DNA of 64,000 nucleotides from Polytrichum commune. Lineage: Eukaryota; Streptophyta; Polytrichopsida; Polytrichales; Polytrichaceae. Shown one piece after another: positions 1-11,869 of this stretch; within the stretch, counting starts at the first letter, position 1; each line of letters opens with the position of its first letter. The stretch lies in the NCBI GenBank assembly GCA_950295325.1, contig OX485803.1:1924001-1988000 (forward strand). The letters run 5' to 3'. A model generated the notes under the pieces. It ran no database searches. It worked only from the letters and a program-made list of their open reading frames with translations, and was not told the origin of the DNA. Both the position numbers and the translations under genes were made by a program.

Positions 1-1040
1 TCCTTATCTCAATACCAACATATGACCAAAAAAAAAATTCAATGATTCACTTGAATGTGAGTTTTTCTTTCCCCCTCTTTCCCTAATACTTGTAGTGCCC
101 TAACCCTAAATGTTGCCTCCAATGAGCCCATAACTTCAACTAAATGAATGGATACTCAACAATAAATTTGGGAATCCTAGATGTAGATGTTCTTTAAATG
201 CCAATTAGAATTATTGAACAAAACTCACGTTCAATTGATCAAGATCTGCTATGTGAAGTCAAGTTACAAGAGATGAAACCTCAACAAAAAGTCCTGCCTA
301 AAACGCCATTGATTTAGTATGGTATTGCCACATGATTTGTTGACATGCGGATAAGTGTCTTTCCATGCACATTGAGTTGACTGTATGGTGCAACCCCATT
401 CTCATACTAAAAATTTTCGTAGGCCATTTTTTCAGTTTCTTTTAAGAAAAATATAGAAGAATATGCTTCATTATCATATCTAACTTTTAATTGAATATGT
501 GCCAGTTTAGATATTACTTATATAAAACAAAAAAATAATGAATTTTGAGGTTGTATATGACCCCCCAAAAGCATTTAAAACGGTTGAACTAATCCCTACT
601 TCACCTTGTTGCTAGTAAACTACCTCTCCCACTAAGTTATTTGTGATGAGTGCCTAGCATCATTGCTTTGTGACCTCGTTGTGAAAATGCCAATGAGTAC
701 TTTGGCATGCTCTTATCCCCATGCCCGGCTTTGAAGCCTACGTTGGATCATGTGGAAATGGCTTGTCATTTGCCAATTGCCATTGCCTAACCGTCCTACC
801 ACCAAAAGAATTAGCCTCGTAAGTTAGAGGAGCCCACAATTGATAACATGGTTGAGAGGCATTGGTTCAAATTTCAAATCCCAAACTTGAATATGATTGA
901 CACGTGTCATGCTCCTATTGGTGTGCGGGACTATTAGCTTGGACATGGCATTGGGTAGGTGGGTCTTAAATGGTGACTTTTTTCAAGGAGCCCACTTCAC
1001 CACATGATTGGTAGCAAATCCAGATTGAGGTCATAGTTGA
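1..1040. other. No gene seen
   Basis: AT-rich sequence with no supported frame, RNA gene or repeat with a partner in the window. Confidence 0.6.
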
Positions 1041-1050
1041 TGTCACATGA

Positions 1051-1196
1051 CATTATTCAAATCCATAACAATGTTATGTGGGATTCACATTATTCCATAG
1101 AATATTCTTCACATTCAAATTGAATACGAGGTATCTAGGAATATTCCATGGAATATTGTCAAGTCCCACATAACCTTATTATGGATTTGAATAATG
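1051..1196. mobile_element. Foldback MITE-like element (family F), copy 1
   Basis: Arms at 1051-1083 and 1164-1196 are inverted repeats matching at 31 of 33 positions (CATTATTCAAATCCATAA at the outer end). A shorter hairpin of the same arm sequence lies at 27,802-27,882, and a degenerate piece at about 62,453-62,490. There is no coding capacity. Confidence 0.7.
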
Positions 1197-1204
1197 TTAT
1201 GCAT

Positions 1205-2080
1205 CATTTTTGGAGCTCATATGAATATCTTACACATAATCCAAGTGAAGATTCTTGTGCTCATTAAATGACCATATAGGTTCCTCCCTCCCTACATTTA
1301 TGTTGACTATTGAACGGAGAATGGTTATCATATTTTGAGCTCATAGTCCAATTTGTTTTAATCACATGTCTTTTGGGTATCTGGGTGCAAGCATGGTAAA
1401 GTGGACCAAAATAGTGCTCCGATATACTAAAACCATATCTTTTCAGGTCAAAGGCTTGAAAGTAGTAGCAAAGTGTTGTTTGAATTGGATTTCTTTCGAT
1501 GATGACCTTTATTGGTGTGCTAAATACTCAAATGTAGAATATCAAGTTGAGATCTTCAAAACGTATCATTGAAAGTGATGCTCAAAAGCGCATGATTGAA
1601 TATGGTTTTGAATGTAAATTTCATGACCTTAAATGTTTTGAAGTTTGAAATTTGATTTTTTTTTATTTAATTTTTTTCCTTCGTATTCCTTGAATTCATT
1701 ATATACTTGAGGTCGACATCATAAAATTGTGTAGAAAATTATAAATTTAATGTAATTTTATTGTATTTAAACAATCAAAGTGTTATTTGATCGATATCAC
1801 CTATTTGCACACCACTTACACCGTTTTCTAAAGTTTGTAGACTGTTCTTGGAATTGTTTTTGTCATCAGAAGTTGCTTGGCTTTGTAGATCAATATGTGT
1901 TTTTTTTTTAATGTCTATGAATTTCTTCTTCACAAATTTCAAAGTTAATGCATAGTTTTGAATCACTTTCACTGGAACCTACACATATATCACGAGTTGT
2001 CCACTTTATTGTGCTTGCACCCATCCATTCTTGGAGCCACACCTAACCACATATTAATCAAATATAGGTGTCCGAATAAT
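1205..2080 (+). repeat. Dispersed repeat family B, copy 1, interrupted by a TIR element
   Basis: The left part (1205-1382) and right part (2023-2080) together match 47,270-47,490 and 47,790-48,005 (GAGCTCATATGAATATCTT, AAGTGAAGATTCT, GGTCATATAGGT, CCAATTTCTTT, AAATATAGGTGTCC). The continuity is broken by the element at 1383-2022. Confidence 0.7.
1383..2022. mobile_element. 640-bp TIR element inserted in repeat B
   Basis: The ends are inverted repeats of 24 bases matching at 21 positions (GGGTGCAAGCA at both ends: 1383-1406 and 1999-2022). The flanks share ATC (left ...GTATCT, right ATCCAT), compatible with a target duplication of about 3 bp as in PIF/Harbinger-like elements, but this is not certain. 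The interior is AT-rich with no recognisable transposase; a 65-codon minus-strand frame at 1775-1972 is not recognised. Confidence 0.6.
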
Positions 2081-2333
2081 AAGTAACCCATTTAGGCATG
2101 TCCACATACTGGAATTTTGGAATCTATGTGCGATGTTGTTTATTGCTATTGCAGATTTGTCCATGTGCGTATACAATTTATACACGCTTGAATGGGTCTT
2201 GAATGCAAGAGGTCCGAGAGGCCCATTATGGGCCTCAAGTTGTCATATGGAGGTGTTTGGAGTTATTTATTTTATTCTCATCTTGGAATGTCAATCAAAG
2301 TGACTTCACTTCGAATAAACCCATAAAGTATCA

Positions 2334-2694
2334 AGGTTGATTTAGACTATGGTGAAGAAAGTGCACTACGATTGGCTATAAAATGAGTTCTTCATTGGTT
2401 GGAGTTCACATTTCGGCGAAGACTTCTTCGGTGGAGAAGTTCGAGCATGGATACAAAAAAATGACATGGTTTCCAACATGGCGACACTTTTAGCTAGGGG
2501 AGTTCTCTAGAGAACAAGTTTCTTGGGCAACCTCAACCCCTCGGACAATAAACTAAACCTCTGGAGAACTCCAACTTGAGGCATTTAAATTTTTTCCCCA
2601 TCTTGTTTGTCATAACAACCATTGCCTTAAATAGCCTTATCTTGAACAAACATTTTTGATCAATTGGTGCACTTCTTCACCATACTCTAAACTG
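2334..2694 (+). mobile_element. TIR element family H, copy 1
   Basis: Terminal inverted repeats TTTAGACTATGGTGAAGAA (left) and its near-complement TTCTTCACCATACTCTAAA (right). The interior matches 33,713-34,118 in the opposite orientation (GGGGAGTTC, AAGTTTCTTG, GAGAACTCCAACTTGAGGCA). There is no coding capacity. Confidence 0.7.
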
Positions 2695-2699
2695 GCTCT

Positions 2700-4020
2700 C
2701 TATTGTATCCTTTCATATATGTTAAATAAATGAATACACACACACACACACATAGGAGGATTCCAACACAGATGAATGACTTAGATACAAAATATGTACC
2801 ACATACATACATGCAAACAACATTGATGTTACACATGTTGTCTTTCTCTCCCTCTTAATTTTCACTTCCTCTTTGAAACATGTTTTGTTCAGTCTCATAA
2901 ACCAAGTAAATATTGACTTCAATACATGTTGAAGATTTGTGGAAATTATTGCGTGGGCCATAAAATGTATACCGGTGCCTTTGGTAAACTAACCCCAAAG
3001 AAACACAAAGACCATGTTGCAACCATGAAACACGTTTGGGGTTTGATTCTTTGACATCTAGCTTGAGTTAATTCCTAACCTCATATGATACATGCCAGCT
3101 TGTTGCATGGCAATTTCGACGCAAGTCAAAAAGTTACAAAACAACGTTGGCGTCATTTTGGGTGGGCGACCACAAGATTCAACACAAGAAAGGGCCGGAG
3201 CAAGTTTCGTGCCCAAATTTTAAAAAGAAGAAGAAGAAAGGTGTTTGAGATCACACCAAGTTGATGATTTGAGATGTTTGGTGGTCATATTTGAATGCAA
3301 GAACTCCATGTCCACCGAAGACTTCCAACATCCAACAAGGAGGCACAATTTTTATTGAACCACCAAGATTGCATGATGTGGACGAGGGCTTTGGTCATTT
3401 GGACAAGTCATCACGATATGGCTTGACAAGGTCGTTACGAAATTCCCCATCACATGGAGGACCACCACCGCCGCAAGGAGGGGAGAGATGTGGTCCAAAT
3501 TGCTAACTAAGTTCGACATGGCCCATCGAGCTTCCCCATATTGCATGGGATGTCATGTTGGTGGTCGACACCTTGAGCCATGGTCGGCCGTTGTGCCCGA
3601 CCCGAACAATATTGCGATTGGTAAGTACGGGCGGCATCTTTTGTGTGTTCATAATCCTCACTCCCTTCGTATTCTATATGGGATTCATACACTCTCCACC
3701 TTCTCCGTTGGCTCCGGCTCGGGCTTCATGGTGTCTAGATAGACTTATCCATTGTAGATGAAGCGCCTTTAGTAAAACTAAGCCCCACTATATACGGTAG
3801 GCCGGTGAAGAAGCAAATATTAGGTAAACATTGGACCTACTTTAGGGCGTTTTTTTGTTTTTGCGTTTTCCAACTAGCAACTTCATTATAATGGCATTGA
3901 CTTCTCATGTTTATAATCAATCGAGAAGGATGCTTCGTCTAGAGAGACTCGACAACCATATTTATGGAGGACGTGCCCATGCTACGGAGTTTTTTGGCAC
4001 CCATTGACTTGGAGAAAGTC
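2700..4020. other. No gene seen; one GC-richer patch
   Basis: About 3290-3760 is GC-richer with short open frames on both strands (e.g. 71 codons at 3291-3506, with TSNIQQGGTIFIEPPRLHD). None is recognised, and overlapping frames on both strands argue against a gene. Confidence 0.5.
2736..2752. repeat. (AC)n microsatellite
   Basis: About eight AC units. Confidence 0.9.
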
Positions 4021-4034
4021 CTTACCCCGTCTAC

Positions 4035-4379
4035 TTGGGGGGGGGGGGGCAGTGTGTTAAAAAGTTAAGGATATAGGTGCGAACAACCACTATTTTATAG
4101 GGGGGTATTACTTTCAATTCTATTCTTTTTTTCACATGCTATCATTATGTAAATTTCTACTTTGGGTTAATAAAAAAATGGCTTGCATTACTTATAATTC
4201 CAAAATACCTATTATTCCATACCCTATAGTACTTTAAAGATGTCCAGTGCCATTTTTGATACCCTATATTACTCCTAAGTCCATTTATAAAATTTTGCCC
4301 CCATGTTTTTAAAATACCCTATCATTTGTTCGCACGTATATTGCTACTCCAACCAATGACTACCCCCCCCCCCCCCGAG
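4035..4379. mobile_element. Mutator-like non-autonomous element with G/C-homopolymer ends
   Basis: The 345-bp element begins TTG(13) and ends C(14)GAG. It is flanked by a perfect 9-bp direct repeat, CCCGTCTAC at 4026-4034 and 4380-4388. Inside the homopolymers the ends are still partly inverted (ATATAGGTGCGAACAA on the left, ATATACGTGCGAACAA complement on the right). A 9-bp target duplication is typical of Mutator-like elements. No transposase is present. Confidence 0.75.
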
Positions 4380-4389
4380 CCCGTCTACC

Positions 4390-5950
4390 ACTCTTGATTT
4401 GATTTCGAGGTTGTTATATTACAGAGCTTGAGTGCCCAACATTTTTGTTTCTTAGGTGTTGGAATTAATTGGAAGGCAAGTGCCCATGTTGCGAAATATG
4501 CGGCTCAACGGAGGAGTGGCAAGGAGTCAAACTTAGGCAACAGAGCCATTTGGTATGACAGGGACCTACATGGGTGTTCTACGAGCAAAGATAAATCTTG
4601 TCTTTGAAAAACCATATAAACATCCAACGAAATATAGGACATTGTTCCAAATATTCAAGAAAGACAAGCGCTCAACATTGGCCACAAAAGGCATCAGTAT
4701 GAGAGGAAAATGTCCACCCGTTTACCTTAAGTTGAAGGCCAATTCATTCCAATTCAGTTTCACTAGACCAATATGAGGTCTTCAATACCATCGATGTTGC
4801 TAAATATGTTTAAAAATAACATGTCATGTGGTACAATATTTCATTGTGTTTTCACCTTGAAGATGGATGAGTTCACGTAGATGCCACAAAGCTTTACACA
4901 TATATTCACCATTTATCCAAATCATATTTTCATAAGACCGTTGCCCTCTATGCTTGTTACAAGGGTCAGTTTACACGTGTGACCAAGGGTTGTGAGAAAA
5001 TATGAATTAAGATTTCACATGGAAATGGGGAGTGGTCTGAAGACCATGACCAAGAGAAATCCTAGTTGCTCTTCTCAAAAGCCTTGGTCATAGGACATAG
5101 TTTAAAGAGGACTTGGACTGGGACGTAGTGTTTTCAATGAAAGTGAAAATAAAGAAGAACCAAAAGTGTGTGTCTATATATATATATATATATATTCTAA
5201 AACTATGTAAAATGAGTCATTCCTAATAAGAAAGATTACAAAAAACATAGATTTATCCTAACATGTCACCTTCATTTTCTGCTAAAACAACATGTGTAAT
5301 TTCTCTCACTGCAAAATCCAAAAGTCTAGCAAACATGATTCATTTTTGGACATGTAAGATTCCATGTCACTTTCTCATCCATCCTTTGACATGGTCAAAT
5401 TTATTTGTAAAACGAAGGGGGACCACCACTCATTTCCCAACTAAGTGAGAGAATTTGGAAAGCGGTGATCATGGTCCGTGGTCACTAGTCACTAGTCACT
5501 AGTATAAACATACCTTAAGGCCCTTTGACATGTAAAGAATGAAGTAATTGAGCATAAACCATAAACATGAACAGTTATTGATGGGCACATTCCAAAAAAA
5601 ATCGTTCTAAAATGAAGAGACATGTTACAATTTAGAAGATATAACCACTTCACAACCAATGTCTGTCTTAGACTCAAATGCCTTACATCAACAATTTCAC
5701 CATGGAGTTTGTTTCCCAAAGCCTACCATTGGGTTGCAGTAAAAAATTGTCCCCAAAGAGATATTGATGATGCAAACTAAATTAACCTTCATACACTCAT
5801 TTGAAATCCATGACCTTGTTTTAGGGTGTTATTTTGAGGAGTAGACTTAAAAACTCCCATGCTCTACACATCAATCAACATATTTACCACTTATCACAAC
5901 TCTTTGGGATGCGATATCACCGCGCTCTTGTTATCGGGCAGTCTCATAAA
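4390..5950. other. No gene seen
   Basis: AT-rich repeat-like sequence. Short frames at 4555-4776, 5263-5448 and 5492-5719 are not recognised. Confidence 0.5.
5175..5195. repeat. (TA)n microsatellite
   Basis: About ten TA units. Confidence 0.9.
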
Positions 5951-5954
5951 GGCT

Positions 5955-6480
5955 AGTACACCGTTTATGGTATTTAATGTCACATATACTATTCACGAAG
6001 GGCCTAAACTAGATGCCTAGAGGTCTTGAAGTATCATGTCACTAATCATCAATATGATACTATTCGTCAACATAATTAACTTTTTGAAGTTAGTGTAGCA
6101 CATTGAGATACTTGAGAGGATAGTTTTGCGTTTTAATATGCTAGGGGAAGATATCATTGAGCATACTAATGCCAAGTGTCATGTATTGACATTTTAGTAT
6201 GCAAGAGGAAGACATACTTGAGCATAGTAATGCCCAATGTCATTTGTGTACTTTTTAATCAACTTGTAAACCTTTGTACAACATAGGCATACACCTCACA
6301 ACATTATTGACATATTGATGCCAAGATATTAGCAAGCACACTTGAACGCCAAGTAAATCACGAAGTGATTAATAGTGAAGTTGTTGATCACTAGTGTAAC
6401 CTAGCCTACACCTCAAATTAGGTTAAGTGATACTATTACGCACGTGGCACTAAACTCCATGATCGGTGTAGACCTTTTAA
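5955..6480 (+). mobile_element. TIR element family G, copy 1 (without the hAT insertion)
   Basis: About 525 bp with inverted ends (GGTATTTAATGTCACATATA at left; the complement of GAGTTTAGTGCCACGTG at right). It aligns in opposite orientation with 55,715-56,470. At the position corresponding to the hAT-like MITE in the other copy, this copy reads continuously GAGGTCTTGAAG, i.e. an unoccupied site. Confidence 0.65.
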
Positions 6481-7580
6481 TCTGAAGTTTATCAGCTCAC
6501 AAAAGAGATTAAGGGTGAGCCCGAGTAAGGAGCTTGCCTAAGTAAGGAGCTTAGTAAGTACTTGATCAATGTGGTGGAATTCCATTTCCAAGCTTGATTG
6601 AGTACTTTGGCGTTGAATGCAATGGAACTTTGAACTCCCAAAAGCTTAGGCACATACCAAGGCCAACGTCTTTTACGTTTGTGTAGGGTGTGCCATCAAA
6701 CCATTGTTATGAAATCGAGGTCAAATCCTATTGTGGCCTTGAAGTCAAAGTCTCTTTGTATTCAAGTATTTTCCAAAAGCTTGAAACTCTTAGATCAAAA
6801 TAGCAAGGCGCCTTTAGATGAAGATGCATAAGACAAAAAGAGAATTGGAAAGATAAAAGTGTAGAAATATTATAGAGAGTACCCACCACTATAGACAAAA
6901 GTCTATCAAGTAAGGTATGTGTGTTATGTGGTCACTTGTCTCACATGTGGCTAGTTAGTTTAGAATCTTTCTTTTGACTAGAGATCCCATGAGCATACAA
7001 CTTCCAATCACAAATTTCCCACAGTCATTCTTCATCACAATTCATAGTGTTAGCATAACCGGTTCTCTAGCTCACCGATCCAATGACCATATCGGCACGT
7101 GGAGCTGGAAGTGCCCACAACAATCACACTTACTTTAGGACTACAATCATAATGACATATTTTATCAGTACGTTTGGTACCTTGGATACAGACTCATACT
7201 TTCAAATAAAAAAGTGTCCACTTTAATCATGTCAAATCTTATATAACAACTACTCGTTTCAAGATCACCTAAGCTAAAGTTGTGATACACACGAAATGTC
7301 CTCACCGTGAGTTTGACTCGGTGAGACCCGGGCTCCTCCCTTGCCACGGTCCCATGCATGGACACCCCGAGTGTGCCCCCCGAGGCACAAGTCTCTTCTT
7401 ATCCCTAATATTGCCATGGAGAGCCCTAGTCGCAATATTTTAGCACCACATGGACGCTAAAAAAACCCAAGCCAAAATCGCGGGTGTGTATACCACGGCC
7501 ACGTGGAGTCGACAATGTACGATGGTCGCCCACCAACACAACTCCTAGCGGCCTTCCCGACGTGAAGCAAATTACTTAGA
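6480..7580. other. No gene seen
   Basis: Unassigned sequence. It becomes GC-richer after about 7280, towards the microsatellite cluster. Confidence 0.5.
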
Positions 7581-7587
7581 CTAGGCT

Positions 7588-7763
7588 CCCCCCCCCCCCC
7601 CCCCCCTTCTCCGCGGACCCCCTCCTCCGTCCATCCGTTAGCTAGTTAGCAAATGACAGCCCGACCGATTCCACGGCAGTTGAGTTGGCTGTACAATACA
7701 CACACACACCCTCACACACCCTCTCCCCCCCCCCCCCCCCCCCCCTCTCTCTCTCTCTCTAAC
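7588..7763. repeat. C-homopolymers and (CA)n/(CT)n microsatellites
   Basis: C19 at 7588-7606, a CA-rich run at about 7696-7720, C21 at 7725-7745, then (CT)n to about 7761. There are no gene features here. Confidence 0.9.
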
Positions 7764-7906
7764 TTAGCTAAGCCTTCGTGTTTGGGATATGGGGGATTTC
7801 CATGTGGGGTAGAAAACCGTGCTCCTAAAATACATACTCTACAGCAGCAGCAGCGGTGGCAGATGATGTATGTATCATAGACTTGGAGGCGGAGGGTGGC
7901 ATTGCG

Positions 7907-7930
7907 TTAGGGTTAGGGTTAGGGTTAGGG
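7907..7930 (+). repeat. Interstitial (TTAGGG)4
   Basis: Four perfect TTAGGG units. The usual plant telomere unit is TTTAGGG, so this short array is the vertebrate-type unit. It may be a simple microsatellite. Confidence 0.9.
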
Positions 7931-8237
7931 TCAAAGGGGGTCAAGGTCTATGCATGCACTTCGCCTCCTATGTGGGCGCTAACTTAGTGTGTTTGGTCGA
8001 TCGGTGGAGTTTGGTTGAAGTCTGGGAGCTTACGTGAGATGAAATTCTGCGAGACCTGCTCCCAAGCATGTGTGTGCACATGGTCAGGCTGGGGAGGCCA
8101 TGGGATGGGGTAGGGGGTGGGGGGTGAGACTTAAGTACTTGCTTGCTCAGGAAGAATCCGTGCGTGTGGTGTGGTGTACCACCCAACTTGGCCGTCGATT
8201 TGGTGGCCGTCAGATCAAGCTTCTCAAGGTCCTCAGT

Positions 8238-8286
8238 GGCAGGCAGGCAGGCAGGCAGGGAGAGGAGAGGAGAGGAGAGGAGAGGG
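8238..8286. repeat. (GGCA)5 and (GGAGA)5 microsatellites
   Basis: GGCAGGCAGGCAGGCAGGCA followed by a pure AGAGG pentamer run. Confidence 0.9.
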
Positions 8287-8377
8287 GGGAGTTCCATGGA
8301 CATAATAGCTTTTCTATATACATGCCCCCCCCCTCATCATCACCCGCTCACTAAGTTAGGCAACGCTTGCTTCATGG

Positions 8378-8597
8378 CCGTGAATGCCGAGAGCCGAGCG
8401 CTAGTCACCGATGAACTGGTGGAGTTTGAGGAACGACCCGTTGAGGTTGAAGACTTCAGGAGAATTACCCATCGTTTGAGAAGGATCTATGAAATGTGTC
8501 TCTCGAATTAACGAAGGAGGATCGGAAGATGTAATTGGTTGGACTCGGAAACATGAGGATCTGGACCGGTTATGTCCAAAATTCTCCTTAGGCAATG
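8378..8597 (+). mobile_element. hAT-like MITE, copy 1
   Basis: About 220 bp. Contains the family core (GATGAACTGGTGGAGTTTGAG, here CpG-richer and with an open reading frame, then AGACTTCAGGAGAATTACC and GGACCGGTTATG). The right end is CAATG. Imperfect 8-bp flanks CTTCATGG / TTTCATAG match 6 of 8. The open frame running through 8,511 is a chance feature of this copy, since other copies have stops. Confidence 0.6.
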
Positions 8598-8599
8598 TT

Positions 8600-10620
8600 T
8601 CATAGTGTCCTGTTGAAGGTGGAGCGTTAGGTTGCTCGTAGTCATAGAGATGTAATACTAGAAGGAACTATAGAAGGCAGAGCATTAGATCGGTCGTAGT
8701 CAATAGAGAATGTAATGGAAGAGGCATGAGAAACAATAAGGTTAGAATAAGGCCACAACGTTGGTCTGAGAGGGATAAGAGTTATCTGGTATTGTTTGTA
8801 TGGACCAAGGAAAAGAGGAAAAACAATAAAAGACAAAGTAATGAGAGCATGAGACCATCTCACTTCAAGCATTATTCATATGCCTTTGTGTAGGTGTATA
8901 TGCTTGTGCAATCTCATCTCTAGTCCTATTGACTTCAAATACAAACCCGCATCCCGCACCCCAATAAAAATGAAAAAAAAAACCCACGGATTCAGAAGAT
9001 CAAGAACTTCAAGTCTCAAAGTTGGAAATTACTTTTTCGGTTACTAGAGTTATCATTAAGATGGTGGGTTCACACTAGGGTCCAAGGCCTAAGAAACTCC
9101 ACGTTCGAGAGATCCTCTTGGTCGAGAGCAAAATTTTGGATCTGGATCACCCCAATGTAAACCCACCCCTTAAACTCTCAAGGTGACATTGCATGGTGAT
9201 GTAGGGATTGAGTCCAAACGGTTTATGTAGAAAGTCAACCAAGTTTTGAGATGTTTGAAGTAACCCCAAATTATCCTGGCTTATGACAAGCCCAATGAGC
9301 CTCCAAAGAGTTCAACGCCAACCACAAAGGTCAAATTCGCACACCATGAAGTTGTCTTGGTTCTTTGGCCGGGGTGGATGGGCTTGGTGGAGATGGTGGG
9401 GTGATTTATAGGGTCCCATGACACATATCCAAGTTTAAATGAGAAAGGCCTTTCAAAATTTTCTTCACTTAAAAAAACAAAAGAAACTCCAATGTGGTTT
9501 TACACATCATTGAAAATTAAACCTAATATCGTAACTCAATTTACAGACCATAACCTCTAATGCGACCTTAGTAGGAAAGTCCTACTGTAGAGCCCGGGGA
9601 GATCATATGTTATATACTTTTGTAATCCATGTGTGGTCGGGGGTTAATTAAAGATGGGTTATTTATCTGAATTTCTTGAATAATTAGTGCCCTGTTAGTA
9701 GATAAAATGGTAGTTTGAGGTATTTTTCAAGACCTTGTAGGTGATTGTAATTCACACCATGAACTTATTTTATAAACTCTATTTTGCTCATAAACCATAC
9801 CATTTATCAATCTTGGTTCTTTTTGACATAAATTAACGTTAATCCATCACTAAATGACATGAATATATTAATGACACATGCAAATAAAATTGACTGGCAC
9901 TTGGTTGCAACACTATCATGAAACTCTCAGTTACCACTCCAAGCTTGCACACAAGACCAAATCATGAGTGCTTTAATGCTTCCAGTTACTATCTGCTTGG
10001 TCTCTCTCTCTCCAAGCAACCCCCTCATGGCCCATCAAACCCTATTAGTAAGTATGCCCTACCCCAAGTCCATTTGTAAGTTGCCCTTACCATAATTTTT
10101 TTATATTATAAATCATGAGAGCAAAAATAAAAAGTTGGGGTTCTGAACCTCATCGGTCCCCTGATATTAGATTTGTCATGAGTAGAATTTCCCTTGAAGC
10201 CAAGTAATTCAACCTTCAATGCATCTAAGCTTCATCCATAGCCAACCCAGGGGGTGCACATTTCATAAAAAACCAAGAACCATGTGCGTTCGTAATATAC
10301 TCTAAAAACCCTCTATATACAAGTTTTTTTTTGGTAAAATCAAGCAATACACGTATAATTCAATGATAAAATACAAGGGGCAATATGTATATGTAAAAAA
10401 AAATTACATTCATATATAGTCATTAACATAAGTATACATATATACTTTTGAATGATGATGAACTCCTATCATATGTATGATGTAAAAGCAAAGCATTTAT
10501 TAAATAAGTCATTGAAAACTTTTCCATCCCCTAGATGTAACTTATCAGCATCTAAGTCTATAATATATACGTCATAGAAGCCAATTGAATTATTGTTTCT
10601 AAAACTACCATCAAATGGTC
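8600..10620. other. No gene seen
   Basis: Apart from repeat C (9063-9180), AT-rich sequence without supported features. Confidence 0.5.
9063..9180. repeat. Dispersed repeat family C, copy 1
   Basis: Blocks GGTGGGTTCACACTAGGGTC, CTCTTGGTCGAGAGCA and GTAAACCCA correspond to 49,558-49,715. Degenerate reverse units lie at about 48,110-48,500. Confidence 0.5.
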
Positions 10621-10629
10621 CATAAGATC

Positions 10630-11353
10630 GTAAGTCCACTTATTGTTGGTTTCTTTTTGACATCAACATAAACCGATCTCCGTGTTTGATGGACGGCTCA
10701 TCAAATCAATTGGATCCCTATACTCCACCCAACAATTACCAAATTTTCTACGCATCCTATAATCCTCCCAACAAACCAAACCTTGATTGGAGTTAAGTTT
10801 TTGGTCTACCATGTTTTTGACAATTTGAGCTTCATGTGTGTTCAAAAACACACACACAACAATCACAACTGAGATTTAACATAGTATCATGATTTGCGGT
10901 GGTAGGGAGTTTAGGTTTCATATACAAAATGCTAGCCTTAATTTGAGTCAATTGATCTTTATATAAAGTTGGATTACCATTTAATTGACTAACAAGAGTA
11001 CTTTTGAAGTTTCTAGACTCCCCTACCTCTACATAAGCCACAATGAACTTTACACCAGATTAAGAGGGCATTTCAACATTTTCATGTTCATCAATCAGAA
11101 CATCCAAGGCATATTGAAGCTCACTTTGCAACTCCACATCTTCATCATGTAAATCATTTTCAACATGCGATTGCATCAATTCCATCTCTATGACAACATC
11201 CTTGCACATGTTTGAATTATCCTCTCCAATACCACAATTTTCCTTGTCACCACCTTGTGCACTAGAATCATCAATCAATGTGTGATCATCATCACACTCC
11301 TCATCTTCCTCCATACTACCAATTAAATGAGCCTCAATAAGTGATCCTACCAT
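10630..11353 (-). pseudogene. Decayed coding-like segment of unknown family
   Basis: Reading down the minus strand there is an acidic 97-codon frame (11,353-11,060; SMEEDEECDDDHTLIDD), then after a stop RNFKSTLVSQLNGNPTLY...TQIKASILYMKPKLP (11,041-10,832), then after a frameshift NTHEAQIVKNMVDQKL...YRMRRKFGNCWVEYRDPIDL (10,866-10,663). The pieces read like one protein broken by a stop and a frameshift, and composition is protein-like throughout. I do not recognise the family; a transposon-borne gene is possible. The repeats at 11,870-12,630 lie directly upstream on the same strand. Confidence 0.35.
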
Positions 11354-11869
11354 ACAAGTACAAATGTTGTATGTTTTCTAGAGGTCCTCCACATATGTAC
11401 ATATCTAAGAGTTATAATTGATGTAGCATATGTATACATCGTAGTATCGTACTGGAGAGTTCAAATTAATACCCCGTTGTGCACTCACGTATACACATAC
11501 GTGTTATGAAAGGTGCACCCACCCGGTAGTCAACATCTAGATTCAATGACTTTTAAATTATTGAGGCAATTCCTCATCCAAACCAAAGACATTCATTGAA
11601 CTTCAGACAAATTCTTCGAACCTCCAAATATTACAGAGCCTAATTTATTAATAAAAATGAAATACTACCTATACTTTGCATCTACCCTATTTGAGATATA
11701 ACATTGTATGCACCATTTCATCCAAGCTATAGTAATTCCAAAATTTGTATAGTTTCTCTCTATTGGATTGAAAGTACCCTATATTTTTTGCATGTGGTTT
11801 GATAAAAGTTCGATAGTGATTACCCCGCGCTGCAGTGGCACCAAACTCTAGCTTGAAGGACTTCATTTC

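Noticed and set aside
8143-8511. 122-codon plus frame ending in a coding-like stretch
   Set aside because: The first half is (GGCA)n/(GGAGA)n microsatellite. The second half is the hAT-like MITE, whose other copies carry stops in this frame.
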